Positions 48,625-58,087 of a DNA stretch of 64,000 bases are shown here, piece by piece. This DNA comes from Dokdonella sp. (GTDB lineage: Bacteria > Pseudomonadota > Gammaproteobacteria > Xanthomonadales > Rhodanobacteraceae), in contig JALOBC010000013.1 of the NCBI GenBank assembly GCA_023228465.1, positions 1 to 64,000 of the forward strand, given 5' to 3'. The notes beneath the pieces were generated by a model. The model saw only the letters and a list, made by a program, of their open reading frames with translations. It had not been told where the DNA came from and did no database searches. How positions within the stretch are numbered: position 1 is the first letter of the stretch; each line of letters opens with the position of its first letter. Both the position numbers and the translations under genes were made by a program.

Positions 48625-50433
48625 ATGCCCGGCAAGCCTTTGCGAAATGCCCACCCCATCCGCGGCACGCAGCTGCGCATGTTGCTGGCCGGCCTGCTCT
48701 GCCTGCTGCTGGCCGCCTGCGCGACGCTGAGCGCGCCCAGTCCCGAAACGCGTGCGGCGGCCGTGCAGGCGGACCAGCTCTACCGCCAGGGCGAGTTCGA
48801 GCGCGCCGCCGCGGCCTTTCTCGCACTCGCCGAAGCCAACCGCGGCAACCTGGCGGCAGGTTACCAGTTGCGTGCGGCCGAAGCCTGGCGCCAGGCCGGC
48901 AACCTGCCCGCGGCGGAACGGGTGCTGGAGGATATCCGGCGCCGCCGCCTGCGGGGCGACGAGGTGGTCCGTTACGACCTGCTCGGCGCCGAGGTCGCCT
49001 TGCACGAGGGCGATCCCGAGCGCGCCCGTGCCTACCTGCATGACCTGCCGCCGGACCTGCCGACCGACCTGCAGGTGCGCGCGCTGGAACTGGCCGCACG
49101 TGCCGACCTCGCCAGCGGCGATGCCGTCGCCTCGGCGCGCCAGCGCGCCCTGCTGGACGCCTACCTGCACGACCCGGACCGCAGCTACAACCGGCGCGAG
49201 CTGATCACCACCCTGGAAGGCGTGGATAGCGCCACCCTGACGGCGCGCGCACAGGCCCTGCCGGATACCGACCCGCTGCTGCCCTGGATCGAACAGGTGT
49301 TGCGCCTGCGCGGCCAGCCACTCGCGCGCAGCCTGGCGCGACCCGAGCGACCGGTCGGCACACTGGAGCCGGACGCGCGCGGTGACCTGCACGCCGAAAG
49401 CTACCGGCCCGTGCACCATGTCGCCCTGCTGCTGCCGCTGGACACGTCCCTGGCCGCGGTGGCGCAATCGATCCGCGACGGCTTCCTCACGCTGTATTTC
49501 AACACCCCACCCGAGCAGCGTCCGGAATTGCGCATCCACGCCGTCGGCAGCACGCCGGCGAGCGCGCTCGAGGGTTACCAGCGCGCCGTGGCGGCGGGCG
49601 CCGACCACGTGGTCGGCCCGCTGCAGCGCGAATCGGTCGGTGCGCTGTTCCACCAGCCGCTGAGCGTGCCGGTGCTGGCCCTCAACCACCCCGAAACCGG
49701 CGAGGCGCCACCGCCGGGGAGCCTGGAATTCGGCCTGCTGCCCGAGGCAGAAGGCGCGCAGGCCGCCGGCCACATGCTGGAACGCGGCATCCGCCAGGCG
49801 GCCGTGATCATTGCCGAGGCCGACTGGGCGCAGCGCGCCGCTGGCGCCTTCCGTGCCCAGTTCGAAGCCGGTGGCGGGCGCATCGCCGGCGAAGCGCGCC
49901 TGCCCGCCGATGAAGTCAATTTCTCCACCGCCATCAACGTGGCCACTGCCGGGCTCGGCAGCGGCGCGGACGCCGGCATCTTCATCAGCATGCGCCCGCA
50001 ACAGGGGCGCCTGCTGTTGCCGCAACTGCGCATCGCCGGTTTGCGCGTGCCGGTACTGTCCACTTCGCACATCTATTCCGGCGAAAGCAACGCGACCCTC
50101 GATCGGGATCTCGACGGCGTGGAGTTCTGCGATGCGCCGTGGCTGTTCGGACCCCTGCCCGGCCGCCCCGATCGCCTGCGCGTCAGCAGCCAGCTCACCA
50201 GTGCCAACGGCGTCGGCGCGCGCCTGTATGCCTTCGGCATGGATGCCTGGGCGCTGCTGCCGTACATGGACTGGCTGCTCATCCACCCGGATGCCTACCT
50301 CGAGGGGGCCACCGGCGACCTCAGCGCCGATGCCTTTGGTCGCATTCATCGCACTCTGGCCTGGGCGCGCTTCGAGAACGGCATCGCACGCCCGATCGAG
50401 GGTGCGCTGCACATGCAGCCGGTCGGTCCATGA
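48625..50433 (+). CDS. lpoA: Penicillin-binding protein activator LpoA (LppC family lipoprotein)
   Basis: Outer-membrane lipoprotein that stimulates PBP1A from outside the sacculus. The 602-residue product has a lipobox LLAAC with lipidated Cys32, an N-terminal helical TPR-like domain (about 45-230) and a C-terminal LppC domain with a periplasmic-binding-protein fold (HHVALLLPLDTSLAAVAQSIRDGF, VVGPLQRESVGAL). An internal ATG at 48679 would also leave a signal peptide. TATCAT at 48584-48589 is a possible -10. It overlaps yraN by 4 bp. Confidence 0.95.
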   Translation: MPGKPLRNAHPIRGTQLRMLLAGLLCLLLAACATLSAPSPETRAAAVQADQLYRQGEFERAAAAFLALAEANRGNLAAGYQLRAAEAWRQAGNLPAAERVLEDIRRRRLRGDEVVRYDLLGAEVALHEGDPERARAYLHDLPPDLPTDLQVRALELAARADLASGDAVASARQRALLDAYLHDPDRSYNRRELITTLEGVDSATLTARAQALPDTDPLLPWIEQVLRLRGQPLARSLARPERPVGTLEPDARGDLHAESYRPVHHVALLLPLDTSLAAVAQSIRDGFLTLYFNTPPEQRPELRIHAVGSTPASALEGYQRAVAAGADHVVGPLQRESVGALFHQPLSVPVLALNHPETGEAPPPGSLEFGLLPEAEGAQAAGHMLERGIRQAAVIIAEADWAQRAAGAFRAQFEAGGGRIAGEARLPADEVNFSTAINVATAGLGSGADAGIFISMRPQQGRLLLPQLRIAGLRVPVLSTSHIYSGESNATLDRDLDGVEFCDAPWLFGPLPGRPDRLRVSSQLTSANGVGARLYAFGMDAWALLPYMDWLLIHPDAYLEGATGDLSADAFGRIHRTLAWARFENGIARPIEGALHMQPVGP

Positions 50434-50822
50434 GCTCGGCGGCGCCACGCAGCACGCCGCGCCGCGCCGGCACGCACTACGAAGATCTCGCGCTGGCCCA
50501 CCTGCAGCGCGCCGGCCTGACCCTGGTCGCGCGCAACTACAGCTGCCGGCTGGGCGAGCTCGACCTCATCATGCAGGACGGCGCCACGCTCGCCTTCGTC
50601 GAGGTACGCTACCGGCGCAGCGGCGACACGCACGGATTCGGCGACGGCATCGATTCCATCAGTGCCGCCAAGCGCAGCCGCCTGGTGCGCGCTGCCAGCC
50701 TGTTCCTTGCCGCCCAGCCACGCCTGGCGCGCCGCGCCTGCCGCTTCGACGTGGTTGCCATCGCCGGACCGACCGGTGCCGAGTCGCTCACCTGGTGCCG
50801 CAACGCCTTCGAGGCGTGCTGA
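50430..50822 (+). CDS. yraN: UPF0102 (YraN) family endonuclease-like protein
   Basis: A 130-residue protein of the YraN family, which has an endonuclease-like fold of unsettled function. The core residues are visible: GTHYEDLALAHL, RNYSCRLGELDLIMQDG (Glu-X-Asp), LAFVEVRYR (Glu-X-Arg). It sits between lpoA and dolP; the diaA gene normally found between yraN and dolP in enterobacteria is missing. Confidence 0.93.
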   Translation: MSSAAPRSTPRRAGTHYEDLALAHLQRAGLTLVARNYSCRLGELDLIMQDGATLAFVEVRYRRSGDTHGFGDGIDSISAAKRSRLVRAASLFLAAQPRLARRACRFDVVAIAGPTGAESLTWCRNAFEAC

Positions 50823-50863
50823 GCAGGGCGCCGCCCTTTCGACTGCAATTTCGAGGATCCACC

Positions 50864-51457
50864 ATGCATTTCCGCCCGTTCTTCGCCTGGCTCTCCCTGT
50901 TGCTGGTGCTGCCCCTGCTCGGCGGCTGCCTTGCCGCGGTCGCCGGTGGCGCCGTGGTGGGCGCCAGCGCCATGCATGACCGGCGCAGCACGGGCATCTA
51001 CATCGACGACAAGCGGCTGTACCTGGCGGCCTACGATGCCATCAACAAGGACAAGGAACTGGCGCTCGACAACAACGTGATCATCGTCGTCTACGACGGC
51101 GTGATGCTGCTGGCCGGGGAAGTGCGCACGGCCGAGCTCAAGCAGCGCGCCGAACGGCTGGTGACGGGCTTCCAGGGCACGCGCCGCATCGTCAACGAAC
51201 TGGAGGTGCGCGAGCCGGAAGGCTTCTGGTCACGCCGTCGCGACGGCACCATCACCGCCCACGCCAAGACCGCCCTGCTGGACATCACCAGCCTGCCCGG
51301 CTTCGATCCAACCCGCATCAATGTCAGCACCGCCCATCGCGTCGTGTACCTGATGGGCCGGGTCACCAGCGAGGAAGCGGACGCCGCCGTGGAGATCGTG
51401 CGCAACGTGTCCGGCGTCGAGCGGGTGGTGAAGCTGTTCGACTACATCGAGCGGTGA
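50864..51457 (+). CDS. dolP: DolP-like dual BON-domain outer-membrane lipoprotein
   Basis: A 197-residue lipoprotein with lipobox LLGGC (Cys22) and two BON domains, about residues 48-115 (NNVIIVVYDGVMLLAGEVRTAEL) and 126-193 (RINVSTAHRVVYLMGRVTSEEAD, NVSGVERVVKLFDYI). DolP (YraP) supports outer-membrane integrity and BAM function. The gene is the last of the lpoA-yraN-dolP run, 41 bp after yraN. Confidence 0.93.
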   Translation: MHFRPFFAWLSLLLVLPLLGGCLAAVAGGAVVGASAMHDRRSTGIYIDDKRLYLAAYDAINKDKELALDNNVIIVVYDGVMLLAGEVRTAELKQRAERLVTGFQGTRRIVNELEVREPEGFWSRRRDGTITAHAKTALLDITSLPGFDPTRINVSTAHRVVYLMGRVTSEEADAAVEIVRNVSGVERVVKLFDYIER

Positions 51458-51581
51458 AGCCCCCCGGCGCACCGCCGCACCCCACACCGCAGCGCCGCGC
51501 GGCAAGGCGATGTGCGGGCCGAATGCCGGACCATCGCCCCGGCGCGCAGCCGAATCCTTCGCCCTTGCATGAGACAGACCG

Positions 51582-51923
51582 ATGACCGACCTCCCGCCCT
51601 GCCCTGCCTGTGGTTCGTCCCTCACCTATGCGGACGGCGCGCTTCTGGTCTGCCCGGAATGCGCCCACGAATGGGCCCCTGCAGAGGCGCGTGCGCCCGA
51701 ACGGCGCGTGCACCGGGACGCGGTCGGCAATGTCCTGGCCGACGGCGACTCGGTGACCCTCATCAAGGACCTGAAGGTGAAGGGCGCGCGCTCCGCGCTC
51801 AAGCTGGGCACCAAGGTACGCAACATCCGGCTGGTCGACGAGGATCACGACATCGACTGCAAAATCGAGGGCTTTGGCGCGATGAAGCTGAAGTCGGAGT
51901 TCGTGCGCAAGATCCAGGGCTGA
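51582..51923 (+). CDS. yjdM: YjdM/PhnA-family zinc-ribbon protein
   Basis: A 113-residue cytoplasmic protein with an N-terminal zinc ribbon (CPACGSSL...[11 protein letters not shown]) and the YjdM/PhnA C-terminal SH3-like domain ([47 protein letters not shown]). Despite its old name the family is not the phosphonoacetate hydrolase. The function is undetermined and no phosphonate genes are nearby. Confidence 0.93.
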   Translation: MTDLPPCPACGSSLTYADGALLVCPECAHEWAPAEARAPERRVHRDAVGNVLADGDSVTLIKDLKVKGARSALKLGTKVRNIRLVDEDHDIDCKIEGFGAMKLKSEFVRKIQG

Positions 51924-51984
51924 CCCCGGACGAGCACGGCGGCGCCGGCCCGCCCTGCACCATCCCGCGCACGACCCGAGCCGG

Positions 51985-53328
51985 CTATTTCCGCGCTCGC
52001 CGCCGGCTCCACCAGCGCAGCAGGCCGCGCGACAGGCGCACCTTCTCCTGCCCCACGGGCAGGTCGGCACGGGCGAAGATCCACGAGGACTTGCTGTAGG
52101 CGATCTGCTGCTCCGGGTACACGCTGCGGTGCCCGATGATCAGGTAGGCGCTGACACAGGCACCCGCCACGTAGAGCAGCGAATCGGCGCCGAACAGCTC
52201 CACGCCCATCAGGATCGCCGCCATCGGCGCGTTCGAGGCTGCGGCAACCACCGCCGTGAAGCCGACCGCGGCGCCCAGCGCGGGGGCGATGCCGAACAGG
52301 TGCGCGACGGCGCCGCCGAATACCGCGCCGATCACGAACTGCGGGGTGACGATGCCGCCGTAGAAGCCCGAGCCCAGGGTGATGGCCACCAGCAGCGTCT
52401 TCCACAGGAAGCCGGCGTAGCTCATGGTTTCGCCGTGCAGGGCACGATCCATCACCGGCAGGCTGAGGCCGAGGAAATCACTGGGTGCGACCAGCAGCAC
52501 CAGGGACAGCACCACGCCGCCGAGCACCGGCAGCAACGGTGGCCACAGCCGCAGACGCCGCTCCACGCCGCTGAACAGGCGGTGGCTGAGCTCCAGCAGT
52601 GCCACGAACAACCACGCCGCCACCCCGCACAGGACGCCGACCAGCACCGTCTTCAGGAACAGCCATTCGGTGAAGGCGCCGGTGAAGTCGATGTGATACT
52701 CGGGATAGGGCACGCCCAGGTGCTTGCTGACCTGGAACGCGGTCACCCCGGAGACGATGCCGGGAAACAGGAAGTCGTGGCGGATGCGGCCGATCGCCAG
52801 CATTTCCACGCCGTAGATGGCGCCGGCGATGGGCGTCCCGAACACGCTGGCAAAACCGGCACTGACACCACAGGCGAGCAGGCGCTTGCGCAGTTCCGAA
52901 TTGAGCCGCAGGCTGCGCCCGATGCCGGCGGCCAGGCTGGCGCCCAGGTGCGAGCAGGGCCCTTCCTTGCCGGCCGAGCCACCACAGGCCAGCGTGACCA
53001 ACGCCGCCACCGGCTTTACCCACAGGGTGCGAAACGGCATGCGCCCGCGCTGTTCATTGACGGCGATGATGGGCGAATCCCGGTAGCCGCTGCGACTGAG
53101 CCGATAGCCGTAATGCAGGATCAGGCCGTTGGCCAGGCCGCCGCTGACGAGCAGGCCGGCCTGCAGCCACCAGGGCAGGGCATAGACGTGACCTTCGCTG
53201 GCAAACAGGATGCGCAGGAACAGCGTGCAGCCCAGGCCGACCACGGCGCCGGTGAAGATCGACAGCACCAGCCACTGGATCACGGTGGCCAGCATGACCA
53301 GCGGTTCGGCAAATGACTGGCGAAGCAT
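51985..53328 (-). CDS. ClC-type chloride channel/antiporter
   Basis: A 447-residue protein with the long ClC helical array. The GKEGP filter (121-124 with gating glutamate 122) and the GFYGGIVTP block (equivalent to GGIFAP) are present, together with VFGTPIAGAIYGVEML. The first filter loop, usually GSGIP, is not recognisable; the region reads SGYRDSPIIAV, so selectivity could differ from the classical Cl-/H+ exchangers. No CBS domain follows; the tail is a short Arg/Lys stretch. The start at 53328 removes a non-hydrophobic extension. Confidence 0.9.
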   Translation of the reverse strand: MLRQSFAEPLVMLATVIQWLVLSIFTGAVVGLGCTLFLRILFASEGHVYALPWWLQAGLLVSGGLANGLILHYGYRLSRSGYRDSPIIAVNEQRGRMPFRTLWVKPVAALVTLACGGSAGKEGPCSHLGASLAAGIGRSLRLNSELRKRLLACGVSAGFASVFGTPIAGAIYGVEMLAIGRIRHDFLFPGIVSGVTAFQVSKHLGVPYPEYHIDFTGAFTEWLFLKTVLVGVLCGVAAWLFVALLELSHRLFSGVERRLRLWPPLLPVLGGVVLSLVLLVAPSDFLGLSLPVMDRALHGETMSYAGFLWKTLLVAITLGSGFYGGIVTPQFVIGAVFGGAVAHLFGIAPALGAAVGFTAVVAAASNAPMAAILMGVELFGADSLLYVAGACVSAYLIIGHRSVYPEQQIAYSKSSWIFARADLPVGQEKVRLSRGLLRWWSRRRARK

Positions 53329-53465
53329 GGTGGGTGGCCTGCGGCATGCGGCGACGCGCCATTGTAGCCATGCGACGCACGGCCCCGCGTCCGGCCACGC
53401 GCGTGGGCCGATGGCATACTCGGGCCTTGCGGCCATGGCGGCCGCCAGCCAGCGACGTGCGGCGC

Positions 53466-54389
53466 ATGCAGGGCATCCATGTCATCGATACCGGCTTCGT
53501 GCGGCCGCGCTTCGACGCGGCCTACCTCATCGTCGGGCAGGCGCATGCCGCCTTCATCGACTGCGGCACCGGCCACTCCGTACCGCGCCTGCTGGCCGCG
53601 CTCGCCGAGGCCGATCTGCAACCCCGGCAGGTGGACTGGCTGATCCTCACCCACGTGCACCTGGACCATGCCGGCGGGGCGGGCGCGCTGCTGGCGGAGC
53701 TGCCCAGGGCCCGGCTGCTGGTGCATCCGCGCGGCGCGCGCCACATGATCGACCCCACGCGCCTGTGGGCCAGCGCCAGCGCCGTGTACGGCGAGGCCGT
53801 GATGCTGCAAAGCTACGGCCGCCTGCGCCCGGTGCCCGCCGAGCGTGTGGTGATCGCCGAAGACGGCCACGTGGTCGATGTCGGTGGGCGCCCGCTGACC
53901 TGCATCCACACGCCAGGCCATGCCCGCCACCACATGGCCCTGCACGATCCGCGCGCAGCCCTGTGCTTCACCGGCGACACCTTCGGCCTGTCCTACCGCG
54001 AGTTCGACACTGCCCGCGGCGTGTTCATCCTGCCCACCACTTCACCGGTCGAGTTCGACCCGCAGGCCCTGCATGCATCCATCGACCGCCTGCTGGCCCT
54101 GGCACCCAGGACGATGTACCTGACGCATTTCGGCCCGGTCGCGCCACCGGGGCGCCTGGCAGCCGACCTGCACACGCAGATCGACGCCATGGTGGCACTG
54201 GCGCAGGCGGCCGATGCCGGCGTGGATCGTCACGAAACGCTGGTGACCGGGTTGACCGAACTCTACGCCAGTCGCGCGGCCGAGCACGGCTGGCGCGGCA
54301 CGCGTGCGCAACTGGTGGCCTTGCTGGGCATGGATATCGAGCTCAACGCGCAGGGCCTGGGCGTGTGGCTGGACCGCCAGCGCCAATGA
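53466..54389 (+). CDS. MBL-fold metallo-hydrolase
   Basis: A 307-residue metallo-beta-lactamase-fold protein. The metal motif THVHLDHAGG provides His63, His65, Asp67 and His68; further ligands are in HTPGHARHHM, FTGDTFGLSY and YLTHFGPV, so both metal sites appear complete. The C-terminal helical extension (about 235-307) is like those of glyoxalase-II/ribonuclease-like relatives, but the substrate is unclear. It starts 137 bp from the divergent ClC gene. Confidence 0.87.
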   Translation: MQGIHVIDTGFVRPRFDAAYLIVGQAHAAFIDCGTGHSVPRLLAALAEADLQPRQVDWLILTHVHLDHAGGAGALLAELPRARLLVHPRGARHMIDPTRLWASASAVYGEAVMLQSYGRLRPVPAERVVIAEDGHVVDVGGRPLTCIHTPGHARHHMALHDPRAALCFTGDTFGLSYREFDTARGVFILPTTSPVEFDPQALHASIDRLLALAPRTMYLTHFGPVAPPGRLAADLHTQIDAMVALAQAADAGVDRHETLVTGLTELYASRAAEHGWRGTRAQLVALLGMDIELNAQGLGVWLDRQRQ

Positions 54390-54439
54390 GGCCGCAGTCC
54401 GCCGCGCCACCTCGATGCGCTGCGGACGAACCGCCCGCC

Positions 54440-54931
54440 TCACCACCAGGCCAGCACGCCGGCCAGCACCAGGGCCGCCCACAGTCCGGCAAGGACGTCA
54501 TCGAGCATGACGCCCAGGCCGCCCGATACGCGGCGATCGGCCCAGGATACCGGCCAGGGCTTGGCCACATCGAACAGGCGGAACAGGGCAAAGCCGACCA
54601 GCACCCAGGGCCAGCCGCCGGTGAACCACAGCAAGGGTGCAAGCGCGATCCATTGGCCGACGAACTCGTCCCAGACGATGGCGCCCGGGTCGGCCAGGCG
54701 CAGGCGGGCGACGCTGACCGCGGCCGCCCACACACCCACGGCAAAGCCCACCAGCAGCGCCAGTGCGTACCACGGCCAGGGCAGTTCGCGCAGCACCAGC
54801 CAAGGCAGCAGCGCGGCGAGCGATCCCGCCGTGCCCGGCGCGACCGGGCTCAGGCCCGCGCCGAAGCCACTGGCGATCCAGCCGGCCGGGTGGCTGAGCA
54901 GGGCGCGCCGCTGCATGCGATCGAGGCTCAC
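54440..54931 (-). CDS. pgpA: Phosphatidylglycerophosphatase A
   Basis: Dephosphorylates phosphatidylglycerophosphate to phosphatidylglycerol in the inner membrane. The 163-residue protein has the PgpA motif GFGAGLSPVAPGTAGSLAA, the acidic WDEFVGQWIAL, and LFDVAKPWPVSWADRR plus GVMLDDVLAG, with four hydrophobic helices. It overlaps the thiL stop by 4 bp, the usual pairing. Confidence 0.96.
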   Translation of the reverse strand: MSLDRMQRRALLSHPAGWIASGFGAGLSPVAPGTAGSLAALLPWLVLRELPWPWYALALLVGFAVGVWAAAVSVARLRLADPGAIVWDEFVGQWIALAPLLWFTGGWPWVLVGFALFRLFDVAKPWPVSWADRRVSGGLGVMLDDVLAGLWAALVLAGVLAWW

Positions 54932-55902
54932 GTGAAATGCTCCCAGCCGCGCAGGGACGGGATGATCCGGGCGCCATCCTCGCCCAGCAGGCGCACGCCC
55001 TGCCCCGCCACCACGCGGCCGATGCAGGCCACGTCACAGCCCACGCCATCGAGCGCACGCAGGACGTCCGCCTCGCGCGCGGCCGGCGCGGTGAAGGCGA
55101 GCTGGTAGTCGTCGCCGCCCGCGACCTGCACCGCGAGGCGCTCTTCGCCCGCGAACAGGGTGCGCACGGCCTGCGACAGCGGCAGCCGGGCGGCCTCCAG
55201 TTCGATACCGACCGCGCTGCGTCGGGCGATGTGGCCGAGGTCGGCCATGAGACCGTCGGAGGTGTCGATGCAGGCGCTGGCCAGGCCGCGCAGCGCCAGG
55301 CCCGCGGCAAGCTGGGGTAGCGGCCGGTTGACGCGTGTCAGCACGGCGGCACGCGCCCACTCGGGCGCGCGCGCGAGCGGCGATCCCTCGGGCGCAAGCT
55401 GGCAGCGCAATCCGGCCAGGCCATCGCCCAGCGTGCCGGTGACGAACACCCGGTCATCGACGCGGGCGCCATCGCGGCGCAGGGCGGTCCCGCTCGGGGC
55501 GAAGCCATGCACCGTCACGCCGATCGCCAGCGGACCGCGCGTGGTATCGCCGCCGACCAGGGCGACCTCATGGCGCTGCGCGAGCTCGGCAAAACCATCG
55601 GCAAACGCGGCCACGAAGCCGGCGTCCGCGCCGGGCAGGGTCAGCGTGAGCAAAGCCCACGCCGGTGTCGCGCCCATGGCCGCAAGGTCGGAAAGATTGA
55701 CCGCCAGCGCCTTCCAGCCCAGCTCGCGCGCATCCACGCCGGGCAGGAAATGCACCCCCTCGACCAGCACGTCGGTGCTGACCAGCAGGTCGTGACCGGA
55801 CGGCGGTACCAGGATCGCGCAATCGTCGCCCATGCCCAGGCGCACATCGGCGCGGGTATGCGCGCAGCGCTCGCGGATCAGTTCGACGAGGTCGAATTCC
55901 AT
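54928..55902 (-). CDS. thiL: Thiamine-monophosphate kinase
   Basis: Phosphorylates thiamine phosphate to thiamine pyrophosphate. The 324-residue PurM-like enzyme has MGDDCAILVPP, STDVLVEGVHF, NLSDLAAMGATP and ALVGGDTTRGP, then SACIDTSDGLMADLGH. The ATG at 55902 gives the normal length. It is 84 bp downstream of nusB in the ribH-nusB-thiL-pgpA run. Confidence 0.96.
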   Translation of the reverse strand: MEFDLVELIRERCAHTRADVRLGMGDDCAILVPPSGHDLLVSTDVLVEGVHFLPGVDARELGWKALAVNLSDLAAMGATPAWALLTLTLPGADAGFVAAFADGFAELAQRHEVALVGGDTTRGPLAIGVTVHGFAPSGTALRRDGARVDDRVFVTGTLGDGLAGLRCQLAPEGSPLARAPEWARAAVLTRVNRPLPQLAAGLALRGLASACIDTSDGLMADLGHIARRSAVGIELEAARLPLSQAVRTLFAGEERLAVQVAGGDDYQLAFTAPAAREADVLRALDGVGCDVACIGRVVAGQGVRLLGEDGARIIPSLRGWEHFT

Positions 55903-55986
55903 TGCAGGGAGGGATTCACGGATCAATGAAGGAAAGACGCGACACCATCGCCACCAGCACGAATGGGCGCCGGAATCCGGCCGCAT

Positions 55987-56448
55987 TCAGCGGCGCCCGG
56001 CGCCGTACTCGGCGGCGCGCAGTTCGGCGGCGAGCTTGTCCAGTACCCCGTTCACGTAGGCATGGCCATGCTCGGCGCCGAAGCGCTTGGTCGATTCGAC
56101 CGCTTCGTTCAGCACCACGCGGTAGGGCACGTCGATGCGCTCGCGCAGTTCCCAGGCGGCGATGCGCAACGCGGAGAGCTCGATCGGGTCCACGCGCGTG
56201 ATGTCCCGGTCGAGGAACGGCGAGATCGCGGCATCGAGTTCATCGCGCTGGCGCGCGACCCCACGCACCAGGATTTCGAAGTATTCCTGATCGGCCACGC
56301 GCATGTCCTGCTCGTTGCAGAACTGCTCGATCACCGATTCGATGCGGTTGCCGCCAAGCTGCCAGGCATAGAGCGCCTGCAGGGCGCGTCGCCGCGCCCG
56401 CGAGCGCGCGGCCGGATCGATCGCGCCGGCCATGCCAGGCGCACTCAC
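55987..56448 (-). CDS. nusB: Transcription antitermination factor NusB
   Basis: RNA-binding component of the rRNA antitermination complex with S10. The helical protein shows [15 protein letters not shown], the NusB core [32 protein letters not shown] and [20 protein letters not shown]. The chosen start is GTG at 56448, which overlaps the ribH stop (GTGA) and has GGAGG five bases upstream (153 residues). The ATG at 56433 lacks a ribosome site but would give 148 residues. Confidence 0.94.
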   Translation of the reverse strand: MSAPGMAGAIDPAARSRARRRALQALYAWQLGGNRIESVIEQFCNEQDMRVADQEYFEILVRGVARQRDELDAAISPFLDRDITRVDPIELSALRIAAWELRERIDVPYRVVLNEAVESTKRFGAEHGHAYVNGVLDKLAAELRAAEYGAGRR

Positions 56449-56909
56449 AGTTGCCTCCACAGGTCGGCCATCTCGAGTGCCGCCAGGGCCACGTCCGCAC
56501 CCTTGTTGCCGCGCGCGCCGCCCGCGCGCGCCGCCGCGTCGGCATGCTGCTCCACTGCCAGCACGCCGTTGAGCACCGGCAAACGCCAGTCCAGCGCCAC
56601 CCGCATGAGGCCCTGCGCGCAGCCATCGGCCACGTGCTCGTAGTGACGGGTGTCGCCGCGCACCACGCAGCCGAGCGCGATGATCGCCGCACATTCGCCG
56701 CGCTCGGCGATGCGCGCAGCGGCGGACGGAATCTCCCACGCGCCCGGCACGCGCAGGATCTCGATGAGGTTTTCCGGCACGCCGTGCTCGCGCAGCGTGC
56801 GCAGCGCGCCCTCGACCAGCGCATCGACGATGCGCGGATTCCAGCGGCTGGCGATGATCGCATAGGAGGCATCGGCGACGGGCCGCGCTTCTCCGGAATA
56901 AAGGGCCAT
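56445..56909 (-). CDS. ribH: 6,7-dimethyl-8-ribityllumazine synthase
   Basis: Condenses the RibB and RibD products to lumazine, the substrate of RibE. The 154-residue protein has [54 protein letters not shown] and [15 protein letters not shown], with the catalytic His in the DTRHYEHV block. It is separated from ribD, ribE and ribBX by about 39 kb. A TAAACT (56943-56948) is a possible -10. Confidence 0.96.
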   Translation of the reverse strand: MALYSGEARPVADASYAIIASRWNPRIVDALVEGALRTLREHGVPENLIEILRVPGAWEIPSAAARIAERGECAAIIALGCVVRGDTRHYEHVADGCAQGLMRVALDWRLPVLNGVLAVEQHADAAARAGGARGNKGADVALAALEMADLWRQL

Positions 56910-57010
56910 GCTCGAACCGGCGGGGTCAATGGGGCAGGTTGCAGTTTAGCCGACGCCAGCGATGGCGCGGCAGGTCAGGCTGCCGGCGCGAACCGGCGTG
57001 TCGCGCGGGT

Positions 57011-58087
57011 TCAGACGGCTGCGTGGCGCCGCAGGGCGAGGATGTCGCCGAGCAGGGCCTGCGCGGTCAGCTCGCGGCCGGCGCCCGGACCCTGGATCAC
57101 CAGCGGCCGGGGCTGGTAGCGCAGGGTATGCAACGCGAACAGGTTGTCGGTGTCGGCCAGGCGGGCGGCGGGATGGGCGGCCGACAGTGCGCGCAGGCCG
57201 ACGCTGGCGCGCCCATCCGGTGCCAGCGCGGCGACGTGGCGCAGCACCCGCCCACCTGCCGCAGCCGCGGCACGGCGGCGTTCCAGGCGCGCGTCGAGCT
57301 CGCTGGCGCGCGCGAGGAAGGCGTCGGCCGACAGGGCTCCCAGATGCACTGGCACCAGGCTTTCGACGCTCACCGCGGCGGGATCGATGCATTGGCCCGC
57401 GCTGCGTGCCAGGATCAAGAGCTTGCGCGCCACGTCGGCGCCGCCCAGATCGATGCGCGGATCGGGTTCGGTGTAGCCGGCCGCCACCGCCTCGCGCAGC
57501 AGCGCGGAGAACGGACGGCTGCCATCGAAGTGGTTGAACAACCACGACAGCGAGCCGGACAGCACGCCCTCGAAAGCCAGCAGGCGATCACCGCAGGCGC
57601 GCAGGCGGCGCAGCGTTTCCAGCACCGGCAGGCCGGCACCGACCGTGGCGGCGTCGCCATAGCCGATGCCATCACGCGCCGCGTCGCGCACCGCGCTCCA
57701 GTCGGCCTCGCTTTCGCCGATCGCCGCCTTGTTAGCGCTGACCACGTGGTAGCCGGCACGCAGCCAGCGCGCATGGCGGCCCGCCAGCGCGACCGAGGCG
57801 GTGGCATCCACCACGACGCGCTGGCTGGCGCCGCTGGCATCCAGCGCCGCCAGCAGCGCGGCATCGTCGCGCGCCGTGCCGGCGGCCAGGCGCAACGGCG
57901 CCTGCGCCGGCGCCAGGCCCCGTGGCTGGACGCTCTGGCGCTGCGAATTGGCCACCCCGACCAGTTGCAGGCCGGCCGCCGCCGGCGTGCCGAACAGGCG
58001 CAGCAGGGCGCCGCCCACCCCACCGGTGCCGAGCAGGACCAGGGCCACGCCGGCCGTGCGGGCGTGCTGGTGGAGTTGCGCGCTCAT
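57011..58087 (-). CDS. hom: Homoserine dehydrogenase
   Basis: Reduces aspartate semialdehyde to homoserine. The 358-residue protein has the NAD(P) loop LLGTGGVGGALL, the homoserine-dehydrogenase block HVVSANKAAIGE, GLPVLETLRRL and EPDPRIDLGGADVARKLLILAR with the catalytic lysine. It has no ACT domain and no fused aspartokinase, unlike enteric ThrA/MetL. It is the last gene of metX-metB-hom, overlapping metB by 4 bp, and is expected to be repressed by methionine through the upstream SAM riboswitch. Confidence 0.93.
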   Translation of the reverse strand: MSAQLHQHARTAGVALVLLGTGGVGGALLRLFGTPAAAGLQLVGVANSQRQSVQPRGLAPAQAPLRLAAGTARDDAALLAALDASGASQRVVVDATASVALAGRHARWLRAGYHVVSANKAAIGESEADWSAVRDAARDGIGYGDAATVGAGLPVLETLRRLRACGDRLLAFEGVLSGSLSWLFNHFDGSRPFSALLREAVAAGYTEPDPRIDLGGADVARKLLILARSAGQCIDPAAVSVESLVPVHLGALSADAFLARASELDARLERRRAAAAAGGRVLRHVAALAPDGRASVGLRALSAAHPAARLADTDNLFALHTLRYQPRPLVIQGPGAGRELTAQALLGDILALRRHAAV

